NCBI GenBank assembly: GCA_017430235.1
Contig: JAFRNH010000002.1
Span: 1-41,302 of the forward strand
Origin: Paludibacteraceae bacterium
GTDB lineage: Bacteria; Bacteroidota; Bacteroidia; Bacteroidales; Paludibacteraceae
Direction: 5' to 3'
Length of the DNA stretch: 41,302 bases
Shown here: one piece after another, positions 15,921 to 24,300 of the stretch
How positions within the stretch are numbered: the stretch's first letter is position 1
How the letters are laid out: each line of letters starts with the position of its first letter
Program-made: the position numbers and the translations under genes
The notes under the pieces: model-generated
Database searches by the model: none
Seen by the model: only the letters and a program-made list of their open reading frames with translations
Told to the model about the DNA's origin: nothing

Positions 15921-16440
15921 GGCGTTCCAAAAACGCTTGTGGGATGTAGGAGGTGACCACCACCGCCACACCCTCGATGGCGACAATCAATCGCTTGCGT
16001 CCTTTTATGCGACGCACATATCCTTCGGCGCCTTTAAACATTCCATCGATCACTCGAACACGATCGCCAATGCGATAGTCGAAAGAGGGATCGAGCAACT
16101 CAAGTCCTTTATCTTTGGCTGATGTCACCAACATAAAGGCGTTCATCTCATGTTCAGGAATCGGTTGTGGTTGTTTTGTCTCTATATGTGAATAAACTTG
16201 AAATTTATCACCAAAGGTGGACTTCAATGTGCTAAAATAGGAAACAGCACATCGTATAAAAATCAAAGAAGGAATAAGTGGACGTTCAGTATAGGTGGGA
16301 AGACCCTCCTTGGTCGTCTCCGCCACGTGCATGGGGATATAATATTGTATGTTGTCGTTCACCAAAAAAGGAATCATTGCAGGTACTCTATCATAAAAGA
16401 CCTTCACAGCGTACCAAAACTCTTTATTTACATCAATCAT
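15916..16440 (-). CDS. UpxY-family transcription antiterminator (NusG paralog)
   Basis: A 174-aa NusG-like protein. The N-terminal NGN-type domain starts with EFWYAVKVFYDRVPAMIPFL and includes RPLIPSLIFIRC near residues 52-63; the C-terminal KOW-type domain has YRIGDRVRVIDGMFKGAEGYV near 122-142. In Bacteroides, each capsule locus begins with its own UpxY, which binds elongating RNA polymerase in the leader and lets it read through the long operon. This gene is in that first position and has a leader of about 295 nt. The paired UpxZ gene that usually follows, which silences other loci, is absent; repeats and the phosphatase gene follow instead. A REP-like repeat supplies the stop codon. Confidence 0.93.
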   Translation of the reverse strand: MIDVNKEFWYAVKVFYDRVPAMIPFLVNDNIQYYIPMHVAETTKEGLPTYTERPLIPSLIFIRCAVSYFSTLKSTFGDKFQVYSHIETKQPQPIPEHEMNAFMLVTSAKDKGLELLDPSFDYRIGDRVRVIDGMFKGAEGYVRRIKGRKRLIVAIEGVAVVVTSYIPQAFLERL

Positions 16441-16740
16441 TCCTTTTCTTATTTTGCAATTATACTTTTTGGGGTGAGTTCTATAAATTCACCATTTATA
16501 CGAAATCAATATAAATTGAGGGTTCGATAATGACCCGTTCAAAGTGAAACACGTCTCTCTCTCCCTCATGTCCTAAAAACTTTTGCAGTTTCGGCACAAA
16601 GCACATAGAGTCTGTTCGTCTATATTATTCTGACACCTTAATAATCAAGATAACACCTCGAATCATCGGAAAATACACGACCACGCATACTTCACCCCCT
16701 TCAACTCTGATCAGTTAGGAACCTCACCATCTAATCGGCA
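16441..16740 (-). promoter_or_regulatory. 5' leader of the capsule operon
   Basis: This is the stretch between the inferred start site (about 16734) and the upxY ATG, with no gene in it. Read on the minus strand it can form several small stem-loops: AAACT-gcaaa-AGTTT (16577-16591), GGGT-type at about 16519-16535, and GGTGA-n11-TCACC at 16473-16493, some 33 nt before the ATG. UpxY proteins act on such leaders, so these are candidate recognition or pause elements. I saw no flanking inverted repeats of the kind that invert Bacteroides fragilis capsule promoters. Confidence 0.5.
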
Positions 16741-16777
16741 CAAAGATATAGAATAAATCAAAAAAAACATCAAAAAG
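16741..16777 (-). promoter_or_regulatory. Capsule operon promoter
   Basis: On the minus strand there is a -33 type CTTTTTG (complement of 16771-16777), 22 nt, then TATCTTTG (complement of 16741-16748), a full match to the Bacteroidota -7 box. The predicted start is near 16734, on the upxY side, and the promoter follows the end of fcl. Confidence 0.6.
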
Positions 16778-16804
16778 AAAACAAAAAATTTCAGCTATTT
16801 CCTT

Positions 16805-16830
16805 CTCTTTCTCATCGAACGAGACAAGAG
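16805..16830 (-). terminator. Possible terminator of the fcl unit
   Basis: CTCTTTCTC and GAGAcAAGAG pair as a 9-bp stem with one bulged base and a 7-nt loop. On the minus strand a T-rich stretch follows about 15 nt later. It lies between fcl and the capsule promoter, the place expected for a terminator, but the T-run is not adjacent. Confidence 0.35.
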
Positions 16831-16919
16831 GGTATCAACCGCTTATAATTATTTCTTTTTCAACTATTTATCTTTTATTTAGACCGACATCATCAAGGCA
16901 GTGACAAGCTTATACAATT

Positions 16920-17861
16920 CTACCGCTCGGCACGCATTGGATTCTCTAAGAAGTCCTTGTAAGCCAGACGGATACCATCCTTCAATTCCACCTTGTACTT
17001 CCAGCCCAGTTTCTCGGCTTTAGACACATCCAATAGTTTGCGTGGTGTACCGTTCGGACGAGAGGTATCCCACTTGATAGCTCCCTTGTAACCTACCACG
17101 TCGGCCACCATCTCGGTCAACTCTTTGATGGTCAGTTCTTTTCCCGTACCTGCATTGACGGTTTCATTGCCGCTATAGTTGTTCATCAGGAAGACACAGA
17201 GATTAGCCAAATCGTCGACATACAAGAACTCACGTAATGGAGAGCCATCACCCCAGCAGGTCACCTCCGCAACACCTGCCTCCTTAGCTTCGTGGAAGCG
17301 ACGGATCAAGGCTGGGAGCACGTGACTGTGCTCTGGATGGTAGTTGTCGTTCGGGCCATAGAGGTTGGTCGGCATCACAGAGATATAATCGGTGCCATAT
17401 TGGCGGTTGAGGAACTCGCAATATTTCAAGCCACTGATCTTGGCCAAGGCATAGGCCTCGTTGGTCTTCTCCAAGGCAGAGGTGAGCAAGCAAGATTCAG
17501 GCATAGGCTGAGGAGCCATGCGCGGATAGATACAGGAGGAACCTAAGAACTCCAGTTTCTTGCAGCCATTCTTCCATGCTGCATGGATCACATTCATCTC
17601 CAACATCATGTTGTCGTACATAAAATCAGCCAATGCCGACTGGTTGGCAATGATACCGCCCACCTTGGCAGCTGCTAAAAAGACATACTCCGGTTTCTCT
17701 GCCGCAAAGAATGCCTCCACCTGATCCTGACGAATCAGATCCAACTCCTTGTGAGTACGGGTGATGATGTTGGTATACCCCTGACGCTGCAATTCGCGTA
17801 CGATGGCCGAGCCCACCATGCCACGGTGACCCGCCACATAAATCTTACTGTTCTTCTCCAT
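16920..17861 (-). CDS. fcl: GDP-L-fucose synthase
   Basis: A 313-aa extended short-chain dehydrogenase. The NADP site is [12 protein letters not shown] at residues 10-21; [17 protein letters not shown] near 106-122 holds the catalytic Ser and Cys region; Y-x-x-x-K is in [12 protein letters not shown] near 136; [27 protein letters not shown] is the Fcl hallmark (read as a pattern near 166-192). It epimerises and reduces GDP-4-keto-6-deoxymannose to GDP-L-fucose, completing the step begun by Gmd. It is not inside the capsule operon: it stands upstream of the capsule promoter and 48 nt after the small basic protein gene, so it may be read with the Smr unit. Fucose could therefore also serve protein glycosylation. 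Confidence 0.96.
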   Translation of the reverse strand: MEKNSKIYVAGHRGMVGSAIVRELQRQGYTNIITRTHKELDLIRQDQVEAFFAAEKPEYVFLAAAKVGGIIANQSALADFMYDNMMLEMNVIHAAWKNGCKKLEFLGSSCIYPRMAPQPMPESCLLTSALEKTNEAYALAKISGLKYCEFLNRQYGTDYISVMPTNLYGPNDNYHPEHSHVLPALIRRFHEAKEAGVAEVTCWGDGSPLREFLYVDDLANLCVFLMNNYSGNETVNAGTGKELTIKELTEMVADVVGYKGAIKWDTSRPNGTPRKLLDVSKAEKLGWKYKVELKDGIRLAYKDFLENPMRAER

Positions 17862-17908
17862 TTTATCTATTCTTTTTTTCGTTTTCTTATCATTTAATCA
17901 AAGCACAA

Positions 17909-18046
17909 CTATGGCTGTGGTTTATCACCATTGTTCTTCAGTTTGGCACGCAGCTGACGAATCTCACGGATGCGTTTCTGCGCCTCCCACTTCTTTTTCT
18001 TCGCTTCATACGTCTCCTGACGTCTTTCCAAATAGTTGTCTGCCAT
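17909..18046 (-). CDS. Small basic helical protein, unknown function
   Basis: A 45-aa protein starting MADNYLERRQETYEAKKKKW and continuing with alternating Arg/Lys and Glu, predicted fully helical with a proline-rich tail. The ATG at 18046 is chosen because it lies 7 nt after the stop of the Smr-domain gene; the longer frame upstream overlaps that gene and has no better start. The position and coding character (highly charged, with no odd codons) support a real gene. I do not recognise a defined family. High charge suggests nucleic-acid or ribosome contact, which is only a guess. It probably shares a transcript with the Smr gene and perhaps fcl. Confidence 0.65.
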   Translation of the reverse strand: MADNYLERRQETYEAKKKKWEAQKRIREIRQLRAKLKNNGDKPQP

Positions 18047-18053
18047 AGCTATC

Positions 18054-19103
18054 TCATCTGATGGTGACCATAGTAGCCCCATAACCATACTCTTGGAACG
18101 AGGCATCCTGCACATAGCAAGTTGAATATTTGATTTTCAACTGTTTCAAAATCTCCTTGCGTAAGACACCATTTCCTTTTCCGTGAATAAAGACGATCTT
18201 CTGACCTTTGGATTTCGCATTCTCTGCCATCACACGGTTGAAGACATCCAACTGATACTGAAGCATATCGGCAGGAGCCATGCCGTTGGTGTTATCCAAT
18301 AGTTGGTTGATATGAAGATCCTTCACGATGATCTCCGGTTGTTTCTGTTTTTTAGAGATTTTAGCAGGGAAGGAGGTCTCTTTCTGTTGAAGGAGGTGTT
18401 CCAACTCATCCTCAGTGGCTACGGCATTGACTGGCATATCATTTTGAACAACGGGACAGATCAAAGCCAGTTCGTCGAAGTAATCATTCTCGACGAAGCT
18501 ATGCAGCTTATAGAATTTCACGGCGTTCAGCTTGATTTGCACGTCGTAAGCCGGTTTCAGCGTATAGGTACGTTTCTGTTTCAAGGCCAATGCTTGGACG
18601 CGCAGTTGTTCCCAATCATTCAGGTCGTTGCGATCCACCTCTTGGAGCAGGATCTTGGTGTTAGGCTGAATGAAGCCCACCGCCTTGCTGACAAACTTCG
18701 TACCCACCATGACGGCAATGTTATAAGCTAAATAGTAGTTGCTATCATTAACCAAGAAGGCATCGAAATTAGTGGACGAAAGCATCTTCTCATTCTGAGG
18801 CAAGAAGGCCAAGAGGAGGTTCATCGACTCCCCTTCAGGAGTCTCCTCCTGCGGCACGTATGAAGCATCTTCTTGTTTCTCCTTCTCAACGAAATCATCC
18901 AAGGTCTGAATCTCTTTTTCCTTTTCTTTGGTTTGTGTATGAACGGTTGTCTCCGTCTCCACGATAACACATTCACGAGCGAGGGTTGGCACATCAAAGC
19001 CATCCTCATCGGTCACCAAGACCAATTCACGGTTGATAATCTTCGTCACCGTGCCACCACCCGTTGCGTTTAAGAAACGCACTCTATCACCTACTTTTAC
19101 CAT
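18054..19103 (-). CDS. DUF2027 and Smr-domain protein (MutS2-like C-terminus)
   Basis: A 349-aa protein. The N-terminus (residues 1-50) is an SH3-like VKVGDRVRFLNATGGGTVTKI segment; a DUF2027-type beta-rich middle (about 95-240) follows an acidic linker; a short LHINQLLDN motif lies near 265; and the C-terminal Smr domain has IVFIHGKGNGVLRKEILKQL near 305-324, with the conserved H-G-K-G-x-G-x-L. Smr domains are nucleases or RNA/DNA-binding units seen in MutS2. This architecture is typical of Bacteroidales; its cellular role is not established. A TATTTTTG box lies about 19 nt before the ATG. Confidence 0.88.
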   Translation of the reverse strand: MVKVGDRVRFLNATGGGTVTKIINRELVLVTDEDGFDVPTLARECVIVETETTVHTQTKEKEKEIQTLDDFVEKEKQEDASYVPQEETPEGESMNLLLAFLPQNEKMLSSTNFDAFLVNDSNYYLAYNIAVMVGTKFVSKAVGFIQPNTKILLQEVDRNDLNDWEQLRVQALALKQKRTYTLKPAYDVQIKLNAVKFYKLHSFVENDYFDELALICPVVQNDMPVNAVATEDELEHLLQQKETSFPAKISKKQKQPEIIVKDLHINQLLDNTNGMAPADMLQYQLDVFNRVMAENAKSKGQKIVFIHGKGNGVLRKEILKQLKIKYSTCYVQDASFQEYGYGATMVTIR

Positions 19104-19121
19104 AGCAATTCAAATTTTGCA

Positions 19122-19129
19122 CAAAAATA
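19122..19129 (-). promoter_or_regulatory. Promoter -7 box of the Smr-domain gene
   Basis: Reads TATTTTTG on the minus strand, full TAnnTTTG match, 19 nt before the ATG, which would give a very short leader. The -33 region is poor. Confidence 0.42.
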
Positions 19130-19138
19130 CAGAAATTT

Positions 19139-19345
19139 TCAAAAAATACGGGCAGATGGTCGCAAATCCAAGCATTTTTGCATAATCAGCAATGGGGCGA
19201 ATGACCGCAAATCCAAGCATTTTTGCATAATCAGCAATGGGGCGAATGGCCGCAAATCCAAGCATTTTTGCATAATCAACAATGGGGCGAATGGCAATTC
19301 GCCCCTACCGTACGGGCGAATTGCTATTCGCCCTTCTTCAAACAA
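19139..19345. repeat. Repeat island D: three 45-nt tandem units plus two REP-like hairpins
   Basis: Most of the 344-nt gap between the divergent Smr and queA genes. Units at 19161-19205, 19206-19250 and 19251-19295 are nearly identical; each begins CGCAAATCCAAGCATTTTTG and ends with the first half of a REP copy. The last unit runs into a complete hairpin at 19284-19305, and another follows at 19314-19333. A minus-strand open frame across the island is periodic and made of repeat translation; it is not a gene. Confidence 0.9.
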
Positions 19346-19389
19346 GGAAATCTATATTTCACATATAAAAACCATCCTTCCATCTATAA

Positions 19390-19424
19390 TTGCGCAATGA
19401 TTCAGATTCTTTTTTATATCTTTG
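19390..19424 (+). promoter_or_regulatory. queA promoter
   Basis: TATCTTTG at 19417-19424 is a full -7 box, with a TTG at 19390-19392 about 24 nt upstream. The ATG of queA is at 19448. Confidence 0.55.
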
Positions 19425-19447
19425 CAATGTAATTAAGGATAAACAAC

Positions 19448-20665
19448 ATGCAAAGACCACAGGATATTGCCATTGAGGATTTCACCTACGAGCTTCCAGA
19501 TGAGCGCATAGCGAAATTCCCAATAGAGAAAAGAGACGAGTCAAAGTTGTTGCTCTACGATAAGGCAAACATTACGCATACCGTTTTCAAGAACTTGGCA
19601 GAGCAATTAAGTGAGGGTGATTTGTTGATATGCAACAACACAAAGGTGATTCAAGCTCGTCTTCTGTTTCAAAAAGAGACAGGTGCACATATCGAGGTCT
19701 TTTGTTTAGAGCCCATCCAGCCACACGATTATGTGCTGACCTTTCAAACAAATCACGAATGTACGTGGAAATGTATGATTGGCAATGCCAGTAAGTGGAA
19801 ACAGGATATTATCTTAGAGAAGCGAGTGGTGGTGGATGGCAAAGAGATCATTTTCAAAGCTGAACGAGGAGAATCGGTGGGAAACACCTATTACGTACGT
19901 TTCTTCTGGGAGGACGAAAACATCAACTTCGCCTCTATCCTCGATGCATTCGGAGTATTACCCATACCACCCTATCTGCATCGGGAAACAGTGGAGCGAG
20001 ACAAGGTGACCTACCAAACCGTCTACTCCAAAATCAAAGGCTCGGTGGCCGCACCTACGGCAGGGCTTCACTTCACACCTGAAGTATTCGACTCCCTACA
20101 CAAAAAGGGTATCGACTGCGAAGAGGTGACACTACATGTGGGTGCAGGTACGTTCCAGCCTGTCAAGTCAGAGACGATTGGCGGACATCAGATGCACTCC
20201 GAATGGATCTGCGTACACCGATCAGTGATCGAGAAGATTCGGAAAGCAGGTCAGGTAGTGGCCGTCGGAACCACCTCCGTACGCACCTTGGAGAGTCTCT
20301 ATTACATTGGCTGTCAGTTGGCAGAGAACAACCAATTAGAGGAACGGGAGTTAACGGTGACACAATGGATGCCTTACGAAAAAGCGTATCACCTCACTAC
20401 AGAGGAGTCGCTCGACAGCATCCTGCGATATATGGAGCACAACCACTTGGAGACCATCTCGGCCAACACACAGATTATCATTGTGCCGGGATACCAGTTT
20501 CACCTCGTCAAAGCTATCATCACCAATTTTCACCAACCGCAAAGCACACTGCTACTGCTCATCTCGGCATTCGTGGGCGATGATTGGAAACGAATTTATG
20601 AGTACGCCATGAAAAATGATTTTCGATTTTTAAGTTACGGAGACAGTTCTTTATTAAAAAAATAA
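19448..20665 (+). CDS. queA: S-adenosylmethionine:tRNA ribosyltransferase-isomerase
   Basis: A 405-aa enzyme of queuosine synthesis; it moves the ribosyl part of SAM onto preQ1 in the wobble position of tRNAs with GUN anticodons, giving epoxyqueuosine. Family signatures: DFTYELPDERIAKFP near residues 11-25, LLICNNTKVIQARL near 58-71, GSVAAPTAGLHFTPE near 198-212, HVGAGTFQPVK near 229, and TNFHQPQSTLLLLISAF near 360-376. Bacteroidota forms carry an extra internal segment and are longer than the E. coli protein (about 356 aa), so 405 is normal. The gene has its own promoter and is followed 25 nt later by a lipoprotein gene with no evident functional link. Confidence 0.97.
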   Translation: MQRPQDIAIEDFTYELPDERIAKFPIEKRDESKLLLYDKANITHTVFKNLAEQLSEGDLLICNNTKVIQARLLFQKETGAHIEVFCLEPIQPHDYVLTFQTNHECTWKCMIGNASKWKQDIILEKRVVVDGKEIIFKAERGESVGNTYYVRFFWEDENINFASILDAFGVLPIPPYLHRETVERDKVTYQTVYSKIKGSVAAPTAGLHFTPEVFDSLHKKGIDCEEVTLHVGAGTFQPVKSETIGGHQMHSEWICVHRSVIEKIRKAGQVVAVGTTSVRTLESLYYIGCQLAENNQLEERELTVTQWMPYEKAYHLTTEESLDSILRYMEHNHLETISANTQIIIVPGYQFHLVKAIITNFHQPQSTLLLLISAFVGDDWKRIYEYAMKNDFRFLSYGDSSLLKK

Positions 20666-20690
20666 TATTAACACTTAATAAATTAGCAGT

Positions 20691-21215
20691 ATGAAAACAA
20701 AAAAAGCTTTACTATTTTTATTGTCATGTATGATGATTATTCCGTTCATGGCAAGTTGCACAATTGAGGGTGAGAGCGATGACGATGACACCCAAGACAT
20801 ATATACCAACTCAATCATAATCGATGGCAAAAGCTATACGATTGATCGTGCAGAATGTTCTGGATATCCTAAGACAAAACTAAAATTAAGTTGTTCTGGG
20901 TCGGTAGAATTGACAATGACGAAATCAGGTGATCCAGTACCTTATGGCATAGAATACAATCTTTTGACAGACAGTGACTGGAGCATTGACATCAAAGAGA
21001 CCACAAGTAATGGCAAGAGCTACAAATACCACTATGCATCTTCCAACTCATACCACATCGCAGATGGTACTCAGACCTACTGGGCTACACCTAAAGTGGC
21101 AAAGATGAAGATTGAAGATGAGGATATTTACACCATGTACGATTTGAACCTTGATTTAGGTGCATACAACGATCCTAAGGGTGTGGTAAGAGTACACTAC
21201 GTTCATTCAAAATAA
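20691..21215 (+). CDS. Small lipoprotein, unknown function
   Basis: A 174-aa protein with a lipoprotein signal: basic start, hydrophobic stretch, and a lipobox ending MASC, so Cys23 is the acylation site. The mature start TIEGESDDDD is acidic, which resembles the lipoprotein export signal that sends Bacteroidota lipoproteins to the cell surface; surface display is inferred. The rest is beta-rich with many Ser/Thr/Tyr and no recognised motif. It stands between queA and a T9SS adhesin locus, with a hairpin at 21257-21281 after it, so it might end the queA transcript. It could be an accessory of the large surface protein, but position is the only hint. Confidence 0.78.
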   Translation: MKTKKALLFLLSCMMIIPFMASCTIEGESDDDDTQDIYTNSIIIDGKSYTIDRAECSGYPKTKLKLSCSGSVELTMTKSGDPVPYGIEYNLLTDSDWSIDIKETTSNGKSYKYHYASSNSYHIADGTQTYWATPKVAKMKIEDEDIYTMYDLNLDLGAYNDPKGVVRVHYVHSK

Positions 21216-21256
21216 GAAACATAAAAACATTTGACTTCGTACATTCATAAACATAC

Positions 21257-21281
21257 GGTGGGTTCTTTTTCAGAGCCCACC
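21257..21281 (+). terminator. Hairpin after the lipoprotein gene
   Basis: GGTGGGTTC-tttttca-GAGCCCACC makes a 9-bp stem with one G-T pair. It lacks a strong T-run, so it may be a weak terminator or an RNA 3'-end stabiliser. Confidence 0.5.
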
Positions 21282-21322
21282 ATATTACATTTTCGGAAAA
21301 CACTTTTATTTGATTTAATTTC

Positions 21323-24300
21323 ATGACAAGACTCAAATTACGACTCCTTTCGTTATTAGGATTCTTATGCATTTGGATAAATGCACATTCAGAAGGCGTT
21401 CTAATTTTTGAGATATCGGATGCACAGAACAAACCTGTCACCGATCTTCAAATAGAAATCTCGCAAAATGGCACGCTTTACAAAACGTACACCACCGATG
21501 CGAGTGGTCGTTTGGTTGATCCATTCATACCTGCTGGCGACTACAGCTACTCGTTCAAATTCGGTGATTTAAGTCAGGGCGCATTCTCTGTAAAAGATGG
21601 TGATTACTCATGGATCAACCTTGATTACAGATTATGGACCATCAGTTTCAAAGACGATGAAGGCAAACCACTAGTCAACAAAAAAGCAACCATCTACACA
21701 GTGGCAGAAGATGGCACCGAGACACTGGTTAGTGAAAAGATGTCGGACGAGGCAGGAAACACCGAATTCCTTGTCCCTGAAGGCAACTACAAATACTCCA
21801 CTTTCAAAGGCACAGGCTACCAACAAGTAAAAGATGAAAACATCAACACCGCCGTTGAGGTTACCAGTGGAGAGATTACACACCAAACTCATTTCTGTTT
21901 TATCAATGACAAGAAAGAGAACCTCACCATTTTTGCCAAAGACATTATGGTGACGCACATTGCACCGGACAGTATCTATCGGTTCGGTTCCGTGGATGCA
22001 CACAGTCATACCATCTCTCACGGATATTTCTTATATAACACTACGGAGTCATACGTATCCTGTCCTGCAGGAACCTACAGTTGCTCCGTGGAAACACAAG
22101 ATTATGGTACGGTCGTAGACACCTTTGTGGTTGATGACAATGATCCTCTTACCAACAACATTATCTACCTCGTCTTACCTACCCTACCCGACACATCCAA
22201 AAAACAAGAAGAGACGTTCACCTTGGAAACATCTGATTCAGCCACGGCTGCCACTCCATACGAGCTGACCGTAATGGTGCGATTGGATGATGGAACCGAG
22301 ATGCCTATCGAGAATGCGCTTTCCAACCTACTCGTATCCGACGATTATTCACAAGAATCGGGCTATCAATTCACCGACGGGTCAGGAAAGGCTACTTGGT
22401 ATGTGGCTGAAGGCACCTATGACATCGCCATTGTGAACGATACGCTTAAAAAGATACAAGTCGTAAGCGACACCACAGTATACATAAACATTAGCGACTT
22501 CGCCAAAGTCTATTTCGATTTTTATATAGAAGACAAGAAATTCAATCCTGCCTCCGTAAGCGAAATACTCAACTGGTTCTCTGGTAATGAGTCTCGTACC
22601 TTCTCCTATTATGGAGAGATAAAAAAAGAGAGCAGCGACATTTTCGTTTTCTGCTATGACAAACCAATCATTTTACCTCGCGGTAATTTTGCCTATTCTT
22701 TATACATGAATGAGAAAGATTACCACCGTAGTTTCATCAAAGATTATACGATACGAGCAAATGACACAGCGATACACAACAAAATCACGCTACAGCCTTT
22801 CTACACAGTCAACATTGTGATGCTAGACAACAATGGTGCCAATTTTGAATCAAGGCAGTATGTCGAGATGATTCAATTCGGATACAAATCCAAACTGGTA
22901 ACGGATAGCTTAGGATTCTACTCAGGTCGTCATATTACAGGCGATTATACGTTCATCGCCTTTGAAGATACGCAAAGTATCACACTCACCAGCGACACCA
23001 CACTCTACTTCCATCCTAAGTCTCTTATCTCACAAAAAGTAAAATTCCAATTCCTACATGATGGAAAGCTAGTCTATCCACAAATCATGAACATGGATAT
23101 TTACACAAGTGAGGATAAGCCTTACGCTAAGACCGTCTCTCACCTATATGAAGAGTACAACGGCAACAATAACGTATGGGTCTTCGACGAACCAACCATT
23201 TGCGAGCCTAATGACTATTACATTGAGTATATCTTGAAGGATTACCTCTTCGATGGAACATTCCAACTTAACTTTAACATATCTCCATCCATCAATCCAG
23301 ACACTACCATCTATATAGTGGTACCTGTTAAGCGTTCGGTGACCATCACCATCAAAGATGCCAACCTCGATTTGGTGACAGGTGTGTTTGGAAACATCTA
23401 TAAGTATGATGAGAATGGTGAATTACTCACATCAACCGATTACGACAGCGACTCTCACGCTGGATTAAGAACCAATTCAGATGGTAAACTCATCGACCAC
23501 CTTGTTCCCGGTCGTTACCAACTCAGAATCTTGGATATCGTCAGAGACTTTATCGTTAAAGATTATGATCTGAACTTCGAAATCATTTCGGGTACCAAGA
23601 TGTATGATGTGAAATACATTGTTATGTATGAGACAAGCAGAAAGCCAGCCGACAACCTCATGTTGGAAGTAACCAAAGAGGGTCAATTCTACAACACCAC
23701 ATATACTGATCAAGATGGTAAAGTGGAGATATTCTGCGAGGAGGGCGACTACGCTTACTTCCTACACTACGATGAGGGTTACAATGGTTCTTACCATCTA
23801 ACAAAAGACACCACCATCTATCTATACATCAAAGATCCTGTAAAGATCGGATCGATGGATATCCTTGGTTGTGCCTGCATGACGCACAACGACTCTATTC
23901 CGCTCAGCGTCAACTTCACACCTGCTGATGCAACTTTGAAAGAGATCGATTGGTCGGTCGACAATGAAGTCATCGCACACGTCACCAGCGATGGTGTCTT
24001 AGTCACTCACGACGTCACACAAGATGGTTTCATCGCCATCACAGCAACCAGCAAAGATGGAAGCGGCGTGAAAGTGACCAGAACCTTCTTCGTGGGCAAT
24101 GGCAACTGTGGACCAGATCAGAAATTGCACTATCAAAACACTTCGGATACAGACATTCCGTTGGTTAGCGATAGCATAAGTCTATACATCACTGCAGAGG
24201 GCGTGGACAACTTCACTCACGTGTATGTTTATCAGTCATCCACCGACTCTATCAAGTGGACTACCTTAGCTGGTCCGACAACAGACACTGCAGTGGTCAT

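Noticed and set aside
16441-16919. Invertible capsule promoter as in Bacteroides fragilis
   Set aside because: I looked for a pair of inverted repeats of about 20 nt around the promoter and found none; only short hairpins are present.
19161-19295. Possible CRISPR array
   Set aside because: The 45-nt units are contiguous, without unique spacers, and there are only three; no cas genes are in the window.
19139-19345. 68-aa minus-strand open frame with three internal repeats, looking like a repeat protein
   Set aside because: It is the translation of three 45-nt tandem repeats plus REP hairpins; since 45 is a multiple of three, the frame stays open without selection. It has no start context and overlaps no known family.
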